From Prunus persica (taxonomy: Eukaryota; Streptophyta; Magnoliopsida; Rosales; Rosaceae), in assembly GCF_000346465.2 (NCBI RefSeq), contig NC_034014.1, positions 24,153,583-24,217,582 of the forward strand: a stretch of 64,000 bases of DNA. Direction: 5' to 3'. This document shows positions 49,120 to 61,300 of this stretch, piece after piece. Each line of letters starts with the position of its first letter. Within the stretch, counting starts at the first letter, position 1. Position numbers and translations under genes: made by a program. A model generated the notes under the pieces. The model did no database searches, was not told the DNA's origin, and saw only the letters and a program-made list of their open reading frames with translations.

Positions 49120-51959
49120 ATGACCACCCCATCACATTCACACTTTGGGATCAAAATGTCTCAACCTCATCCCCATGCTTGTCTGACAGAAATCTCAGAT
49201 GGGCTCATAAGATCTCAGACACCAAATAAACTAGTGCAGTGATTTTGATGCCCACCTTGAATGGTCTGCTGCAATGCCAATCATTTTACTTGGGAATCTC
49301 TCTGAAGGCTGCTTGTGGAGACAGCTTCTATGTGGGTTTTTTGGAAACATAAAATGGGTGAAAATATTTTGGCTAATTTTCCCTGTTGCTGCTTCCTTCA
49401 TTTAGCTCAGCACGAGAGTATTGCATTCTTTTTCTCTCTTACCCTTTATATAACAAAACTTTCTTACACATGTTAATGGCAATTAGGTTGAACTTGTTAG
49501 TGCTCCTCCCAATAACTCAGTAAGTACAAGGATAGAGAGTAAGTTTAAGGATTATTCAATTCCCAGTGGGTAATAATTGTGCTATTTTTGTTATATAAAA
49601 AAGTTGTACACTTTAATTATTATATCCAGGCTGCTTTGGACTTTTGGATACTTTGGCAAATCCGGGTTGTGTCTCTGATGCAACAGATTCGATGAAAACT
49701 TCTGCTATGTTTATCCCTTCTAATGAATGACCGTCATTGAACTATATTTGTATCTTTTCATGTTAGTTTGGTTCATTCTCATCACAATTCAGTCTACGTA
49801 CGAGAATCAGAAACAAAAGTTGATAATCTCATAAAACGGGAAACAATGATTCTTGACTCGAATCATACTGTCACGTGCCTCTATTATGGAGTAACTTTTC
49901 AGTGTGACAAGTATACCGCTGCATGTATTTATTTATTGATACGATATCCTAAGAGGTTCATAATATATGAAATATATCGTCCATCCATATTTTAACTAAT
50001 GAATTAGTAACATAATGTCTTAGTGTAATCATAACACTAAAATTTCTCCAATTTATTAGTGATATCATATTTAAGTCCATATAATTTTATAGAATTTTGA
50101 AGGTTTCCAAAAGAAACTTTGACTTGTCAAGCACGCTGATTGATCGCAAACAAGCTCAGATATCATATTAGGCCCAGTCCCCCCCGTCTTGGATACTGCA
50201 ATGTTTAATTCAAACCACATTTGACCTGGCTACTTTTCATGTGTCATCTCCTTCTTTCTGCTCTAATTTTAAGCACAATTTGGAAGCTTTCCACTGTCCT
50301 GACCGTAACTCACGCATCCTTTGCCGTTGCTGGTATGCTAAGGTTTCATATCAAATTGTCAATTCATCCTCCTTACCCCAATAAAATCCAAGTTAAATAC
50401 TTCAAAATAAATAAAGGGAAAACCTTTATTTTTCTTCTCTGTGTTGGAAAAATATGCAACAATTGGTGTGCCATTTTAGTGTATACGAGCCTTGACTTGT
50501 TAAATATTCTGTGAACCTGGGATTTCAGAGGAGCATTTGAACAAACTTTGTGCTCTTTAAAAGTCATCTCACAAGCGAAACGGTTGCCAAGGCATGATTT
50601 GTGGGTGGAGTCTGGGCGGGGACCGACCATGGTCAAAGTTTAATGAATTTGCGGCATAAATAACTTCATTGAGAAGATCAATTTTAACATTAGGCACAAC
50701 ATACCATATTTCATGGGGATTTTTTTTTGCGTCTTGGTCCATAACAGATTATATAATCTAATGATATAAAGCCTTTTATACCCTCGATTATAAGATTGAG
50801 TGTTTAACTTATTCCTTTCTCACATGGATGTGGCATAGCTTTACTAGGGTAGGGGTTTTAGCTTTAATAGTAGAACATTTAACTGATCATCATTTGGTCT
50901 AATAATATTACTTTTTATTTCATTAGAGGAGATTTTAAGTTAAAATTTGACGGCTGATGAATGAAATCCAAAAAAAAAAAAATGAAGAAAATAGTTTTTA
51001 CTTAATCTCCAACCTTCAATAAAAAAAATATAAAAAAATTATTCTTTGGTAAGATTTTTCAGTAAGAATGTACTTTTTCTATTTAAAACCTTTATCCAAG
51101 GATTTCAATTTGGAATAACTTTAACTTATTTTAGTGGCCTATTGGGCATAAAAATGAGTTTTTTTTTTTTGCATAAGTTACACACATATGATGGCTCTAC
51201 AAGCTGAGGAAGGATCAGGCACCTCAAAGTCCACATTTGTACCACAATTGATTTAACATAATATATATACATTACATTGTGCTTTTTATGATAAAAACAA
51301 TAGTTGGGTCGAATCTTTTACCTAAACTTGTGTCCAAGTCTCAAATATATCCCATAACAGAAGAAATAAGGGTAGGTAGGATCGAAAATGTGGTCACTTC
51401 TAAGTTCCAAAAGAAAATTTATAATATTCGAACGTGATCAACACCATCAAATCAAAGTCACAGACCAAAAATAAAACTCTATTGGGTCTTTTATATTGGG
51501 ACAAAAATAGTGAACCAAATGCAGGGTCCAAAATGGACCATTTGTGACCAGCTGTGAGCTTGTGAGTGCGACTAAAATTGAAAGGGGAATAGAAAACTCC
51601 ACAGTAAGCTTTTCATACACGCAAGGCTCTTGAAAATGATCTACACCGTTGGGCATGTGGGCCCTATAGCTAAAAGTCACAGAAAGGTTCAATCTTGTCC
51701 ATCCATTTGGCACCCATATTTTTTTTAAGCTTATTGAAAATATTATCAACAAGCTAAGACTTTTGGGAAAGAAGAAATAAAAAATTGACGTTGCATAAAG
51801 AAAATGATAAAAAGAGAGAGAGAAAGAGGGTATGTGTGCTCTAATTTGTAAAGTTCTGAACTTTCAACATACAAAGTTACAAGGGGCTGCCAGCTCTCGC
51901 TATCAGTTTGCTGCTCGTGTTGGGTTTTTGCTTTTGGGTTATTTGGGAGTTGGGGAGGG
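49120..51959. other. WRKY44 3' region and intergenic DNA
   Basis: About the first 350 bp are the likely WRKY44 3' UTR. The remainder is AT-rich spacer with no supported gene. A purine-rich GAGAGA tract at about 51815-51828 lies just upstream of the kinase gene leader. Confidence 0.5.
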
Positions 51960-52061
51960 TTGATTGTTTATCTTTTAGTCTCTGTGCTGTGGATAGTGGT
52001 CTCCTGCTTTCTCTCTGAGTCTTTGGCTTCGCAAAGAGAAATAAGAGTGTATATAAAAAAC

Positions 52062-54487
52062 ATGGGTTGGATTCCCTGTTCTGGTAAATCCAACAGTAAA
52101 GCGAAGACCAAGAAGGAAAGGAAGAATACGATAGAGTTGCAGGAAAAGCCGCTTGATCAGATCAAACCCACTTCAGGTACTTCTAGTTTCAGGTCCATTA
52201 GCATATTGTATGAGTGTGACCCTTTTGTTTTTAATCTAACTTCAGCTCAATCTGTTATGCTTTTTATTAGGTTTGCTTGGCTCTCCATATGGGGTTGTTT
52301 TAAATTGAGCAGAAACTTATATATTTCATATGAAGTTCAAGGTCCAAGTGGGAAAAATCGGGGCTTGATTGCTTGACTAATCATCTTACAATTTAAATTG
52401 CCTTTTGCATTATCTGATGTTTTGTTGAGGATTCATAATTCTGGTTTTATTTCCTCATGTGAATAAAATCCTACATCTACTTATAAAAGTTCTCACTTTT
52501 CTTACCTTCTTTTCCATGTTTGATTTCAGGAATTTCAAAGACAAATTCCACCTTGAGTGTCAAGGAAGATCCCAAAGATGGAGGGTCCGATCACATTGCA
52601 GCACAGACTTTTGTATTCCGTGAGTTGGCAGCTGCAACTAGAAATTTCAGAGCAGAATGTCTTTTGGGTGAGGGCGGCTTTGGTCGAGTATATAAAGGAC
52701 GTTTGGAAAGTACCAATCAGGTGAGGCATGATTATCTTTTCATTTTATTGAACATGAAAAAGTTCAGTAGGCTCGAAACGTGTGCATCATTTGCTTGCCA
52801 GGAGATTGAGCTTCTAATATGTACAATGTAGTTGGACATGGAATTGAACCTTCTTGATATGTTTGGTGCAGGTAGTAGCTATCAAACAACTTGATCGTAA
52901 TGGGTTACAAGGGAACAGGGAATTCCTTGTTGAAGTGTTGATGCTAAGTCTTCTTCACCACCCTAATCTTGTTAATCTTATTGGTTATTGTGCTGATGGA
53001 GATCAAAGGCTGCTTGTTTATGAATATATGCCCCTAGGATCTTTAGAGGACCATTTACATGGTATATATTCCATCAGCTTCAAATTTTCCTTAACCTTTC
53101 GTATCTATTTAGTATGATTTTCTGTAGAAATTGGTTTCATAAGCTTGTTTTGCAGATATATCACCTGGTAAGAGACGACTTGATTGGAATACAAGAATGA
53201 AAATAGCCGCTGGGGCAGCAAAGGGATTGGAGTATTTACATGACAAAGCAAGTCCTCCTGTTATTTACAGAGATTTGAAATGCTCCAACATATTGCTTGG
53301 TGAAGGGTATCATCCAAAGCTGTCCGATTTTGGCTTAGCCAAACTTGGCCCTGTTGGGGATAACACCCATGTATCTACAAGGGTTATGGGAACCTATGGA
53401 TATTGTGCTCCCGAGTATGCTATGACAGGGCAGTTGACTCTTAAATCAGACGTTTATAGCTTTGGGGTAGTTCTTTTGGAAATTATAACAGGCAGGAAAG
53501 CAATTGACAATTCAAGAGCTACAGGAGAACAGAATTTGGTTGCATGGGTAAGAAATCCTGTTTGATCCCATATATCATATTCTTTAAGTAATGAGGCCTT
53601 TTGAGCTCTTGGTGATGTTTTGTTAAACTAGCGCACAATCTACTAGCAAAAATGCTGGCACATTTCAAAGACTTAATACTTTTTCTGAACTGTAGTTGTT
53701 AAATACTCAATCAACTATCTTGGTAAAAAAGCCTCAGGCTTAAGTAAATTATCTAGATGTTAATACTCGACTCCAAGAATGCATCCTCAGACAGTTCTTA
53801 AATCAAGATGAGAAGCCACTTTTCAGACAGTATTTATATTTAGTTTTGAAAAGAACTGTATTCCTTATAGATAGTTGTGATAACGCCAGTTTGGATGCTC
53901 TGATGTGATAACCGCTTATACTTGCAGTATTTGTTTCAATCACTTTTATACAGTTAGTTTAATTGAGCATGATAGATATTGAATGGATAGAAATATATTG
54001 ACAAAGTAGGGGGATGTAGTTTCATATTTTGCTTTGTATTAACTTTTTTATATTCAAAAGCTAAGCTAAGGTATTTGGTTTTGTTAATTATGAAATTCTA
54101 AATCTTTATACCATGACCGACCATCAATAACGATTTCTGCAAACCAGAACTTATTTTGATCTTTAACACACATACATATATATGACTACTTGTTTTCAGG
54201 CAAGACCCTTGTTTAAAGACCGAAAGAAATTTTCACAAATGGCAGACCCAATGCTCCAGGGTCAGTATCCCCAAAGGGGCTTGTACCAAGCTCTGGCTGT
54301 TGCGGCAATGTGTGTACAGGAGCAGCCTAATATGCGGCCAGTAATAGCTGATGTTGTCACAGCTTTGACTTACCTTGCTTCACAGAAGCACGACCAGGAA
54401 ACACAGCCAGTCCAAAGCTCCCGTCTTGCCCCTTGTACACCCCCTAGAACCAAGAGGGATAGTGAAAGGAAAGCTCAATTATGGTAG
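52062..54487 (+). CDS. PBL7: Receptor-like cytoplasmic kinase, subfamily VII (PBL7/CDL1-like)
   Basis: Ser/Thr kinase that relays signals from surface receptors at the plasma membrane; close relatives act in brassinosteroid and immune signalling. Five exons in phase: 52062-52176, 52530-52720, 52872-53061, 53156-53547, 54200-54487; 391 residues. [10 protein letters not shown] offers an N-myristoylation Gly2 and a palmitoylation Cys6. Kinase motifs: [11 protein letters not shown] (85-95), VAIK with Lys107, [13 protein letters not shown] with catalytic Asp205, SDFGLAKLG (DFG 223-225), [19 protein letters not shown] (activation loop) and [21 protein letters not shown]. All catalytic residues are present. 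An in-frame upstream extension from 51960 has no ATG. Assignment to PBL7 rather than another PBL rests on the N-terminus and whole-length resemblance from memory. Confidence 0.88.
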
Positions 54488-55558
54488 TGGACATGACACT
54501 AGAAGATTAAATTAAGGCTAGGTTGTAAGTTGTTGGGTTTCTTCCGAATGCTGGTGGCTGTTCTGAGGCTTGCCAGCCATGGCATTGCTATGATACTGCC
54601 AGGTAGATGCTCATACGGTATGGATTAATATTTTTATGGCTGATGATAACAAGGACTCAGAGCTTAGTTCTGAATGCTTGTTTGCTGCAAGTTTTTTGCT
54701 TGCAGTTTTGTGTCATCAGAGATGAAAAGCCCAATTTCCATCTCCATGTTGTCTCCTCAGAAAAACTTTCCTCCTTTTTCTGAATATATATAGAGCTAGA
54801 AGGCTGTATCATAACATCTTTGTGTGCCTTCTTGCAGTGGTTTCTCATTTGTATTTTTTACGTCCCTTAGGTATCTTTTGATACTGAGTACCTTTTTTTT
54901 TCTTTTTTCTTTTTTTTATGTTTCAAGTTTTGGGGGTATAGTTTTGCCTTGTATTTAACATATGGGAGTTGTGGAAAATGTAATTTTAAACCCTGTCAAT
55001 ATTGTTTTGTTTTTGGTTTTTTTTTTTTTTTCCGGGTCATTGTTTTTGGCTATAAGAAGCCTGTCAATGCTGCTTGGCTATCTTTCTGGGTGAAATATTC
55101 AATTTGAATTCTGAGTGGAGGCGGCCAAAAAAAGGAGTGTTAAAATCGTTACCCGTTATAAATAGTTAAATCAACCACCGAACCCAGGTAAGAGTTAGAA
55201 TCACTTTCTCTGATACTTTAAATAATATATAAAAAAAGAACCACAAAAAAATAATTAAAAATAAATAAAACATCAGTCAATTTAAAGTAAAAGTAATGGT
55301 ACTCATGATGACAATGCCTAACAAATCTCAGCAATACGGCTAGGAAACGAAATTGTTAACCAAAAAGACAAAAACCTAAAGTAACCAAATTAAGTGAAAG
55401 ACCAACCCATGCTCTGGTTTGGGCACATTTTAAATACTCAATTCTAGCTTTCAGACCCTCATAACCTCAAGGAGACTTTGCATGCAACATCATATACAAT
55501 CAAATCAAATCCAATCACAATTCTTCTGTCATACCAAACACTAGGAGCTCAAGAGAGA
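54488..55558. other. PBL7-like 3' UTR and spacer
   Basis: The probable kinase 3' UTR is followed by T-rich tracts (54892-54920, 55015-55032) and AT-rich spacer. Nothing else is recognised. Confidence 0.5.
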
Positions 55559-57329
55559 ATGAGCACCGGAAATCTCTTGAGCTTTTTAGTGTTTGTGGCC
55601 AAAGGCCGATGGTTCACCATTTCGCTTCGTTGATGATGATGGCTGGTTGTGGTACAATCCATTTCTTTGGGATTTATTCCAAAGAGCTCAAAGTCACATT
55701 TGGTTATGACCAAGAAACCCTCAATTTGTTGAGCTTTTCCAAAGAACTTGTGGTCAACATTGGCATTTATGCAGGCTTAATTGCAGAGGTTACACCAACA
55801 TGGTTTGTGCTCCTCCTTGGTGCAGCCATGAACTTCACTGGCTACTTCATGATATGGCTAGCAGTTACAGGCAAGATTGCCAAGCCACAAATCTGGCAAA
55901 TGTGTGCCTATATTTACATTGCAGCAAATTCTATGTTCTACATTTACATTGCAGCAAATTCTATGTGCTTTACAAACACAGGAATTGTTCCTGCATGTGT
56001 CAAAAACTTCCCAGAAAGTCGTGGCATTATAATTGGCCTCCTCAAAGGGTACATTGGGCTTAGTGCGGCTATTATCACCCAAATTTATATAGCCATTTAT
56101 GGAGTTCAGGACAGGAGGAGTATTATTCTTCTGATTGGTTGGCTCCCAGCTGCAATCACACTTGTGTTTCTGCATACAATTCGTCCCATAAGAATCAGTA
56201 CTGAAAATCAACAACATAGCCAAAACCAAAACAAAAACCAGCTCAGAATGTTCTTCCAGTTTCTGTATGTATCAATTGGTTTGGCTTTGTTTCTCATGGC
56301 AATAACTCTGACTCAGAAATCGGTTGTGTTCCCTCCGGCAGCTCAAGCTGCGACAGCTACGGTGGTCTGCATCATTGTTTTGCTTCCTCTCTGGATGGCC
56401 GTATGAGAGGAATTAGTCAACTGGAAATTAATAAAACAAGCACCTCATGTAACCATTGAGAAACCACAAGAAGTAATTCCATCCAAACAAGAAGATCCTG
56501 CTTCTTCTTCTTCTCAACGAGAACAACAAGAACTAGAGTATCAAGAGGTGAAGAAGGCGAAACGTGCGTGTTCAACAAGCCACCTAGAGGAGATGACTAT
56601 ACCATTTCACAAGCACTTTTCAGCATTGACATGCTGATCATATTCATTGCAACCTTATTCGGACTTGGCTCAAGCTTTACTGCCACGGACAACCTAGGCC
56701 AAATCGGGGACGCGTTGGGGTACAAACCTCAGGCCATAAACACCTTTGTGTCACTCCACAGCATATGGAACTTTTTCGGTCGAATCTTTTCTGGGTTCGC
56801 CTCAGAAATCCTACTCATGAAATACAAAATCCCAAGACCCCTCATGCTCACTCTTGCCCTCATCTTGGCAAGCTTTGGCTACCTCTTCATTGTTTTTCCC
56901 TTCCCTGGTTCCTTGTACTTTGCTTCAGTCATCATCGGTTTTACTCTCGAGCTTCAGCTCCCATTGTGTGTGACAATCATTTCTGAGCTTTTTGGGTTGA
57001 AGCACTACGCGCTGCTGTTGAATTTTAGCCAATTGATGAGCCCTCTTGCCTCTTATATATTGAGTGCCAAGATCACCGGTGCGCTCTATGACAAAGAGGC
57101 AAAGAAGGAGCTTGCCAGGCTTGGTCTACAAAGGATCAAGGGCCAGCCTCTAACATGCATTGGAACTCAGTGTTATAAGCTGTCATTTACAATTTTGACT
57201 GCTATCACACTGTTTGCAGCTCTCGGCTCACTTGTTTTGGTGAAGAGAACACTAAAATTCTACAGAAGTGACATATACAAGAAGTTCAGAGACAATGCAG
57301 AGAAAGTAGTCAAGGCTGAAGAGAAATAA
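55559..57329 (+). pseudogene. Nodulin-like MFS transporter (NFD4/nodulin-like family), disrupted
   Basis: Membrane protein of the plant nodulin-like major facilitator family, apparently intronless here. An initial ATG at 55559 opens into AKGRWF, then the frame shifts near 55615-55625 into FASLMMMAGCGTIHFFGIYS. The N-terminal helices follow, with VTPTWFVLLLGAAMNFTGYFMIWLAV and CVKNFPESRGIIIGLLKGYIG. A stop TGA at 56404-56406 sits where an Arg of an R-E-E motif is expected (CGA to TGA would be one transition). A second frameshift near 56545 leads into the C-terminal half (56568-57329: DMLIIFIATLFGLGSSFTATDNLGQIGDALGY, GRIFSGFASEILL, ITGALYDKEA, CYKLSF). A 30-bp tandem duplication repeats YIYIAANSMF near 55911-55970. 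Three breaks make a full transporter unlikely. Confidence 0.85.
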
Positions 57330-57574
57330 ATGGCTTCATCATCACCGACTCGTTAATGGAGGAAATAAAAACTTGACCTGAATCAACCTGAAGCTTCACT
57401 CGGGACTTAAAGTCGAAAGCCTGTACGAAATTCTGATTTTCTTAACAATATTTGTTAGTTACAATTTGGTTAAACTTGCCTCCTGGAAGTAGGGACTCCT
57501 ACTTTCAATGTATTATGAAAAATTTTCTCCGTATTTTTTATGAATTATTTTTACAAATATGTCAAACTGCAATT

Positions 57575-57645
57575 TAAAAAGTTGACATGCTTACAGATTG
57601 ATGGCTCCCTCTCGGCCCCCAGTATATAAATGCCTAACAAATCTG
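57575..57645 (+). repeat. Short duplicated block, copy 1
   Basis: TTACAGATTGATGGCTCCCT and CCCCAGTATATAAATGC recur, diverged, at about 58150-58207. The trailing ATGCCTAACAAATCT also matches the transporter upstream region near 55314, so the interval is a patchwork of nearby sequence. Confidence 0.6.
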
Positions 57646-57750
57646 ACAAAAATAGTTGATGACTAACAAAAATAGTTTTTCGAGGGCGGATATTGGTTTG
57701 TCTTTCCTTTTCTTGTACCAATAAATAAGCTTTTTACAGCAATACAACTA

Positions 57751-57943
57751 GGACCAAGAAGGAAAGGAAGAACAAGATAGAGTTGCAGGAAAAGCCACTT
57801 GATCAGATCAATCAAACCCACGTCAGGCACTTAATAGTTTCAGTCATCATTGGTTTCACTCTTGGAGCTCAGCTCCAATTGGCTTTGGCAATCATTTCTC
57901 AACTTTTAGGGTTGAAGTACTACTCTACCTTATTTAATTAAAG
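57751..57943 (+). pseudogene. Chimeric relic: PBL7-like exon 1 fragment joined to transporter fragment
   Basis: 57751-57843 matches 52104-52192 (GACCAAGAAGGAAAGGAAGA and AGTTGCAGGAAAAGCC), including the first bases of the kinase intron, so it was copied at DNA level and not from mRNA. 57838-57943 matches the transporter gene near 56923-57020 (GTCATCATTGGTTTCACTCT, GGGTTGAAGTACTACTC). The two halves meet at a shared TTTCAG. No open frame of use remains. Confidence 0.8.
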
Positions 57944-58305
57944 TGCATAAACTACTAGAAATAAAAAATACCCAGCAGGAATGCAAATATTTAATAAAAA
58001 GAATATTCCTATTTGCTGATGACGACGATGATATCCACTACCAGAAGCCAAAAGTGATTATAAAACGCCATTATTGTAAATAAATGACTATTGAACAAGA
58101 GAACTAATGTGCTTTACATTCTGACTGTCTAGGGGTGAACCGAACCCACAGTTAAAAATTGACAAGTTTACAGATTGATGGCCCTCTTAGCCACCAGTAT
58201 ATAAATACAAAGAGGAAGACGAAGAGAATGAAGACATGTACTGACATACTTGGGCAGCAGCAGTTTCAATCTCTGCTCTTTCATGGCAATCAGAGAAAGC
58301 ATCCA

Positions 58306-61300
58306 TCACTTTGCATGCCCCTTCTCTTCCTCACCAGTTTTGTCCTTTGGAGAGCTTGGCTCTCTCTGTTCACTGGGTGATTTCAAGTCACTGCCTCCCT
58401 GTCACAAAGAAATTTGGTTTACGAACAGAAAGCATGCACTGGTTAAGACTAAAAGAACTCTTCAATCAACCGGATCCTGTGATGAACATAACGGGCGATC
58501 AACACGGAAAATGTAATTATATACCTTATTTCTGTCACGCCAACCAAGTCCAAATGACAGAATGCCTAACTTTTTGGTGTTCCCCTGGGTGGTCGCAGCC
58601 CTACAAAGCACACTACCTTGATAAATACTACCAGAGAAATATATGGCCTAATAAAACAAGCAATGAATAAGTAGTTACAGTATTTATGACAGGCAAATGT
58701 ATACACACTATACAGAAAAGGGAACTGAATAGCGTACAGAAAATCATCATATAGCCCATTCTAGAAACAGAGATTTTCATATACCGTGGAGATTTTAGTG
58801 CTTTGGCTTGTCCAGATTCATATTGCAATGTAGCTTCCAACATCGATTCTGCCACTTTTACTCTCTTTTCCATCTCAGTAAGTGAAGACATGGCTTTGTC
58901 ATATTTTTCCTGCATATATTCTTTTCTGTTGAGAAATAGATACATTATGTTTTACAAAGATGGAAAAAAGTGAGATCTGGAGGCTCCAATAGCAATACAC
59001 GGAAATGAAATAACATGCTGAGCAAATAGGTTCAGCTGTCTCAATTAAGCATTTTTTTCCGCAGTCATGCATTTTACAAGAATGTGGATTTCTTAGAAAG
59101 CTAAAAAGACAGGGAAATGGTGCATGTCCCAAAATTTTATTACAAAATAGGGCACTATAAATCATTTACTGAATAACTGCAAGGCAGAAAACGACCAGCA
59201 TTGTCTTGTTGGTGATTTTATTTCAAAGAAAGAGCAAGGAAACTCCCAAGATGTTAGGAGATGGCTTCAAATAGGCATCCCGATCTTTAAAATAGCATCA
59301 TTCAATTTCCAGGGCATCAAAGAAAAAAGGAACCTGAAGCACATGAACTGCATTTTTCTGAACAGCTACTTCTTGCTCGGCACTTATTCGAGCATCTTCA
59401 GTTACCTTCTGCTCTTGCTCCATCCACATCAAGACCTGAACAGAACCCAAAAAAGAAAAAGAAAGAGAGATTATCTTTCCTCTCCTCTGCCCCCCCAAAA
59501 AAAGGAGAAAACAGCAAATAAATTTGAACCTTAAGCATTGCAGACTCTTGCTCTGTCTTATCAGCAAGGGCTTGCTGTAGCTCAGCCACCTCTTTCTCCA
59601 ACTGCTCAACCTGCAGGACCACACGAAAAAGTATTAACCTACAAGGATATGAATCCACAAATTCACAGGAAAATCTTGTAATTCACAATCCTAAAATCCC
59701 AGGGAGAAGATCAGAACAATCTGTACATAGTTGGATGACCAGAGGATGTCTACCCAAGTGAAGAAAGAATCTCCACTAGCACTGGCTCAACTAGTTACGG
59801 TGGATAGGAGACTAAAGCATAAAAGTTTAAAGCATTTTCACTAGCGTTAGGATCTAAATCTTTTTTTCTTTGGTTACAAATTCTGAAACAATCTTATCTT
59901 GAGGGTGTCGGGTGCAATCACTTCTACAGTTAGGATGAATTGTGACAAGGTTGTTCGAGTTGAGGTGAGAAAAATTAAAAAAATAACAAAACTCCTCTAT
60001 CACCTTGGTTGCATAAAGGATAAACGTCACAATTCATCCTTACTGTTGAAAATTATTGCACTCAAGGGCCTCAAAATGGTGTCCAACTTGTGTGATTTAC
60101 CAGGGGTGAATAATCCTGACCCTTCTCATTAATAATAATCAGAAGACTGAAGATAACCCAACAACTCATCTGTCACTCCAAAACATCAATCAGTAGACGC
60201 TTGATGTCATGACAGCATATTAGAGTGCCTGATTGAAGATAAAGCAACAACTTGAAGCATATATTGTGTTGACTGATCCCTAAACTATTCATCAATAATC
60301 TTTGCACTGCTGGAGAAGGATTTGAACTAAAGAAACTTTGTGAAACATCACCATCTTTAAAACAACAATTGCACAGATTTCTTCAGCATGACATAATAGT
60401 CAAACATAACAGATTTCTTCAACATGGAATAATTTGAGATCATAACACAGGAAAAATAGTCAGCTAAATCAACAGTGTAACTACCCTTGCACTTAATTCT
60501 CGTCGATTATCAAGCTTGACAATCTCCATAAGCGCTGTCTCCAACTCCTCAGCTCTAGAAAAGGAACAGGAACCACAAACAGAGTCTCAATCATTATTGT
60601 CACAAGGCACAAAAATAAGATCACAATAGTCCAGGCAAAAGGGCAGTTGATAGTTTCACCACAAGAGTAATTACATGCATGAAAACCAATGGCCTTCTAT
60701 GGGTGTTAATAGGTGCCAATTGGGCATTATCAAACTAATAAGTCAAAGAGTTTGTTCATTTTTTAAGAAGGGAAAGAAAAAAGTTTGTGTCAGAAAACAA
60801 CAACAAAAAAGCCAAAACTGATGTGTGTTTTTAGAAAAGGAAATATTTAGGTAGTCTTATGGATGTACATTAACCTCGATGGGTCAGTGAGGATGAAGGA
60901 AACAATGCATTGCAGGATTCCAGCTGAAATGGAACAAGGCCCACAACTAACATCTTAAGTGCGTCTTATCTTAAATTCTATCACTTTTATCAAGCGATAG
61001 CTACCAAATCAGGTCCCAAAAGTGCAGAACTTCGAACCAAGTTAAGTAGCAAGTAACCTGAGTACAGCAGATCTTTTCTCCTCCAGCACTCTGCATAGCT
61101 CAACCTTCAACCAAATGACCTGCACAAAAGCTGTTAATGATTGAAATTTAAAAGGAGTTGTACAGGGATTGCTTATTTCGTTAAACTAATTACAAGTCCA
61201 GAAAAACTTTAAACATGTCCGTTAAGTAGTCAACTAAATGAACTTGGCCAATTTTATCAAGACATATACTTCACAATTACATTATAGATCCAATGTATGC

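Noticed and set aside
51960..52061. N-terminal extension of the PBL7-like kinase
   Set aside because: The extension is in frame but begins at a non-ATG codon; the ATG at 52062 gives the expected MG...C lipidation signal.
58159..58670. Plus-strand ORFs between the transporter relic and the Rab-GAP gene
   Set aside because: They overlap the last exons of the minus-strand Rab-GAP gene antisense and have no recognisable domain.
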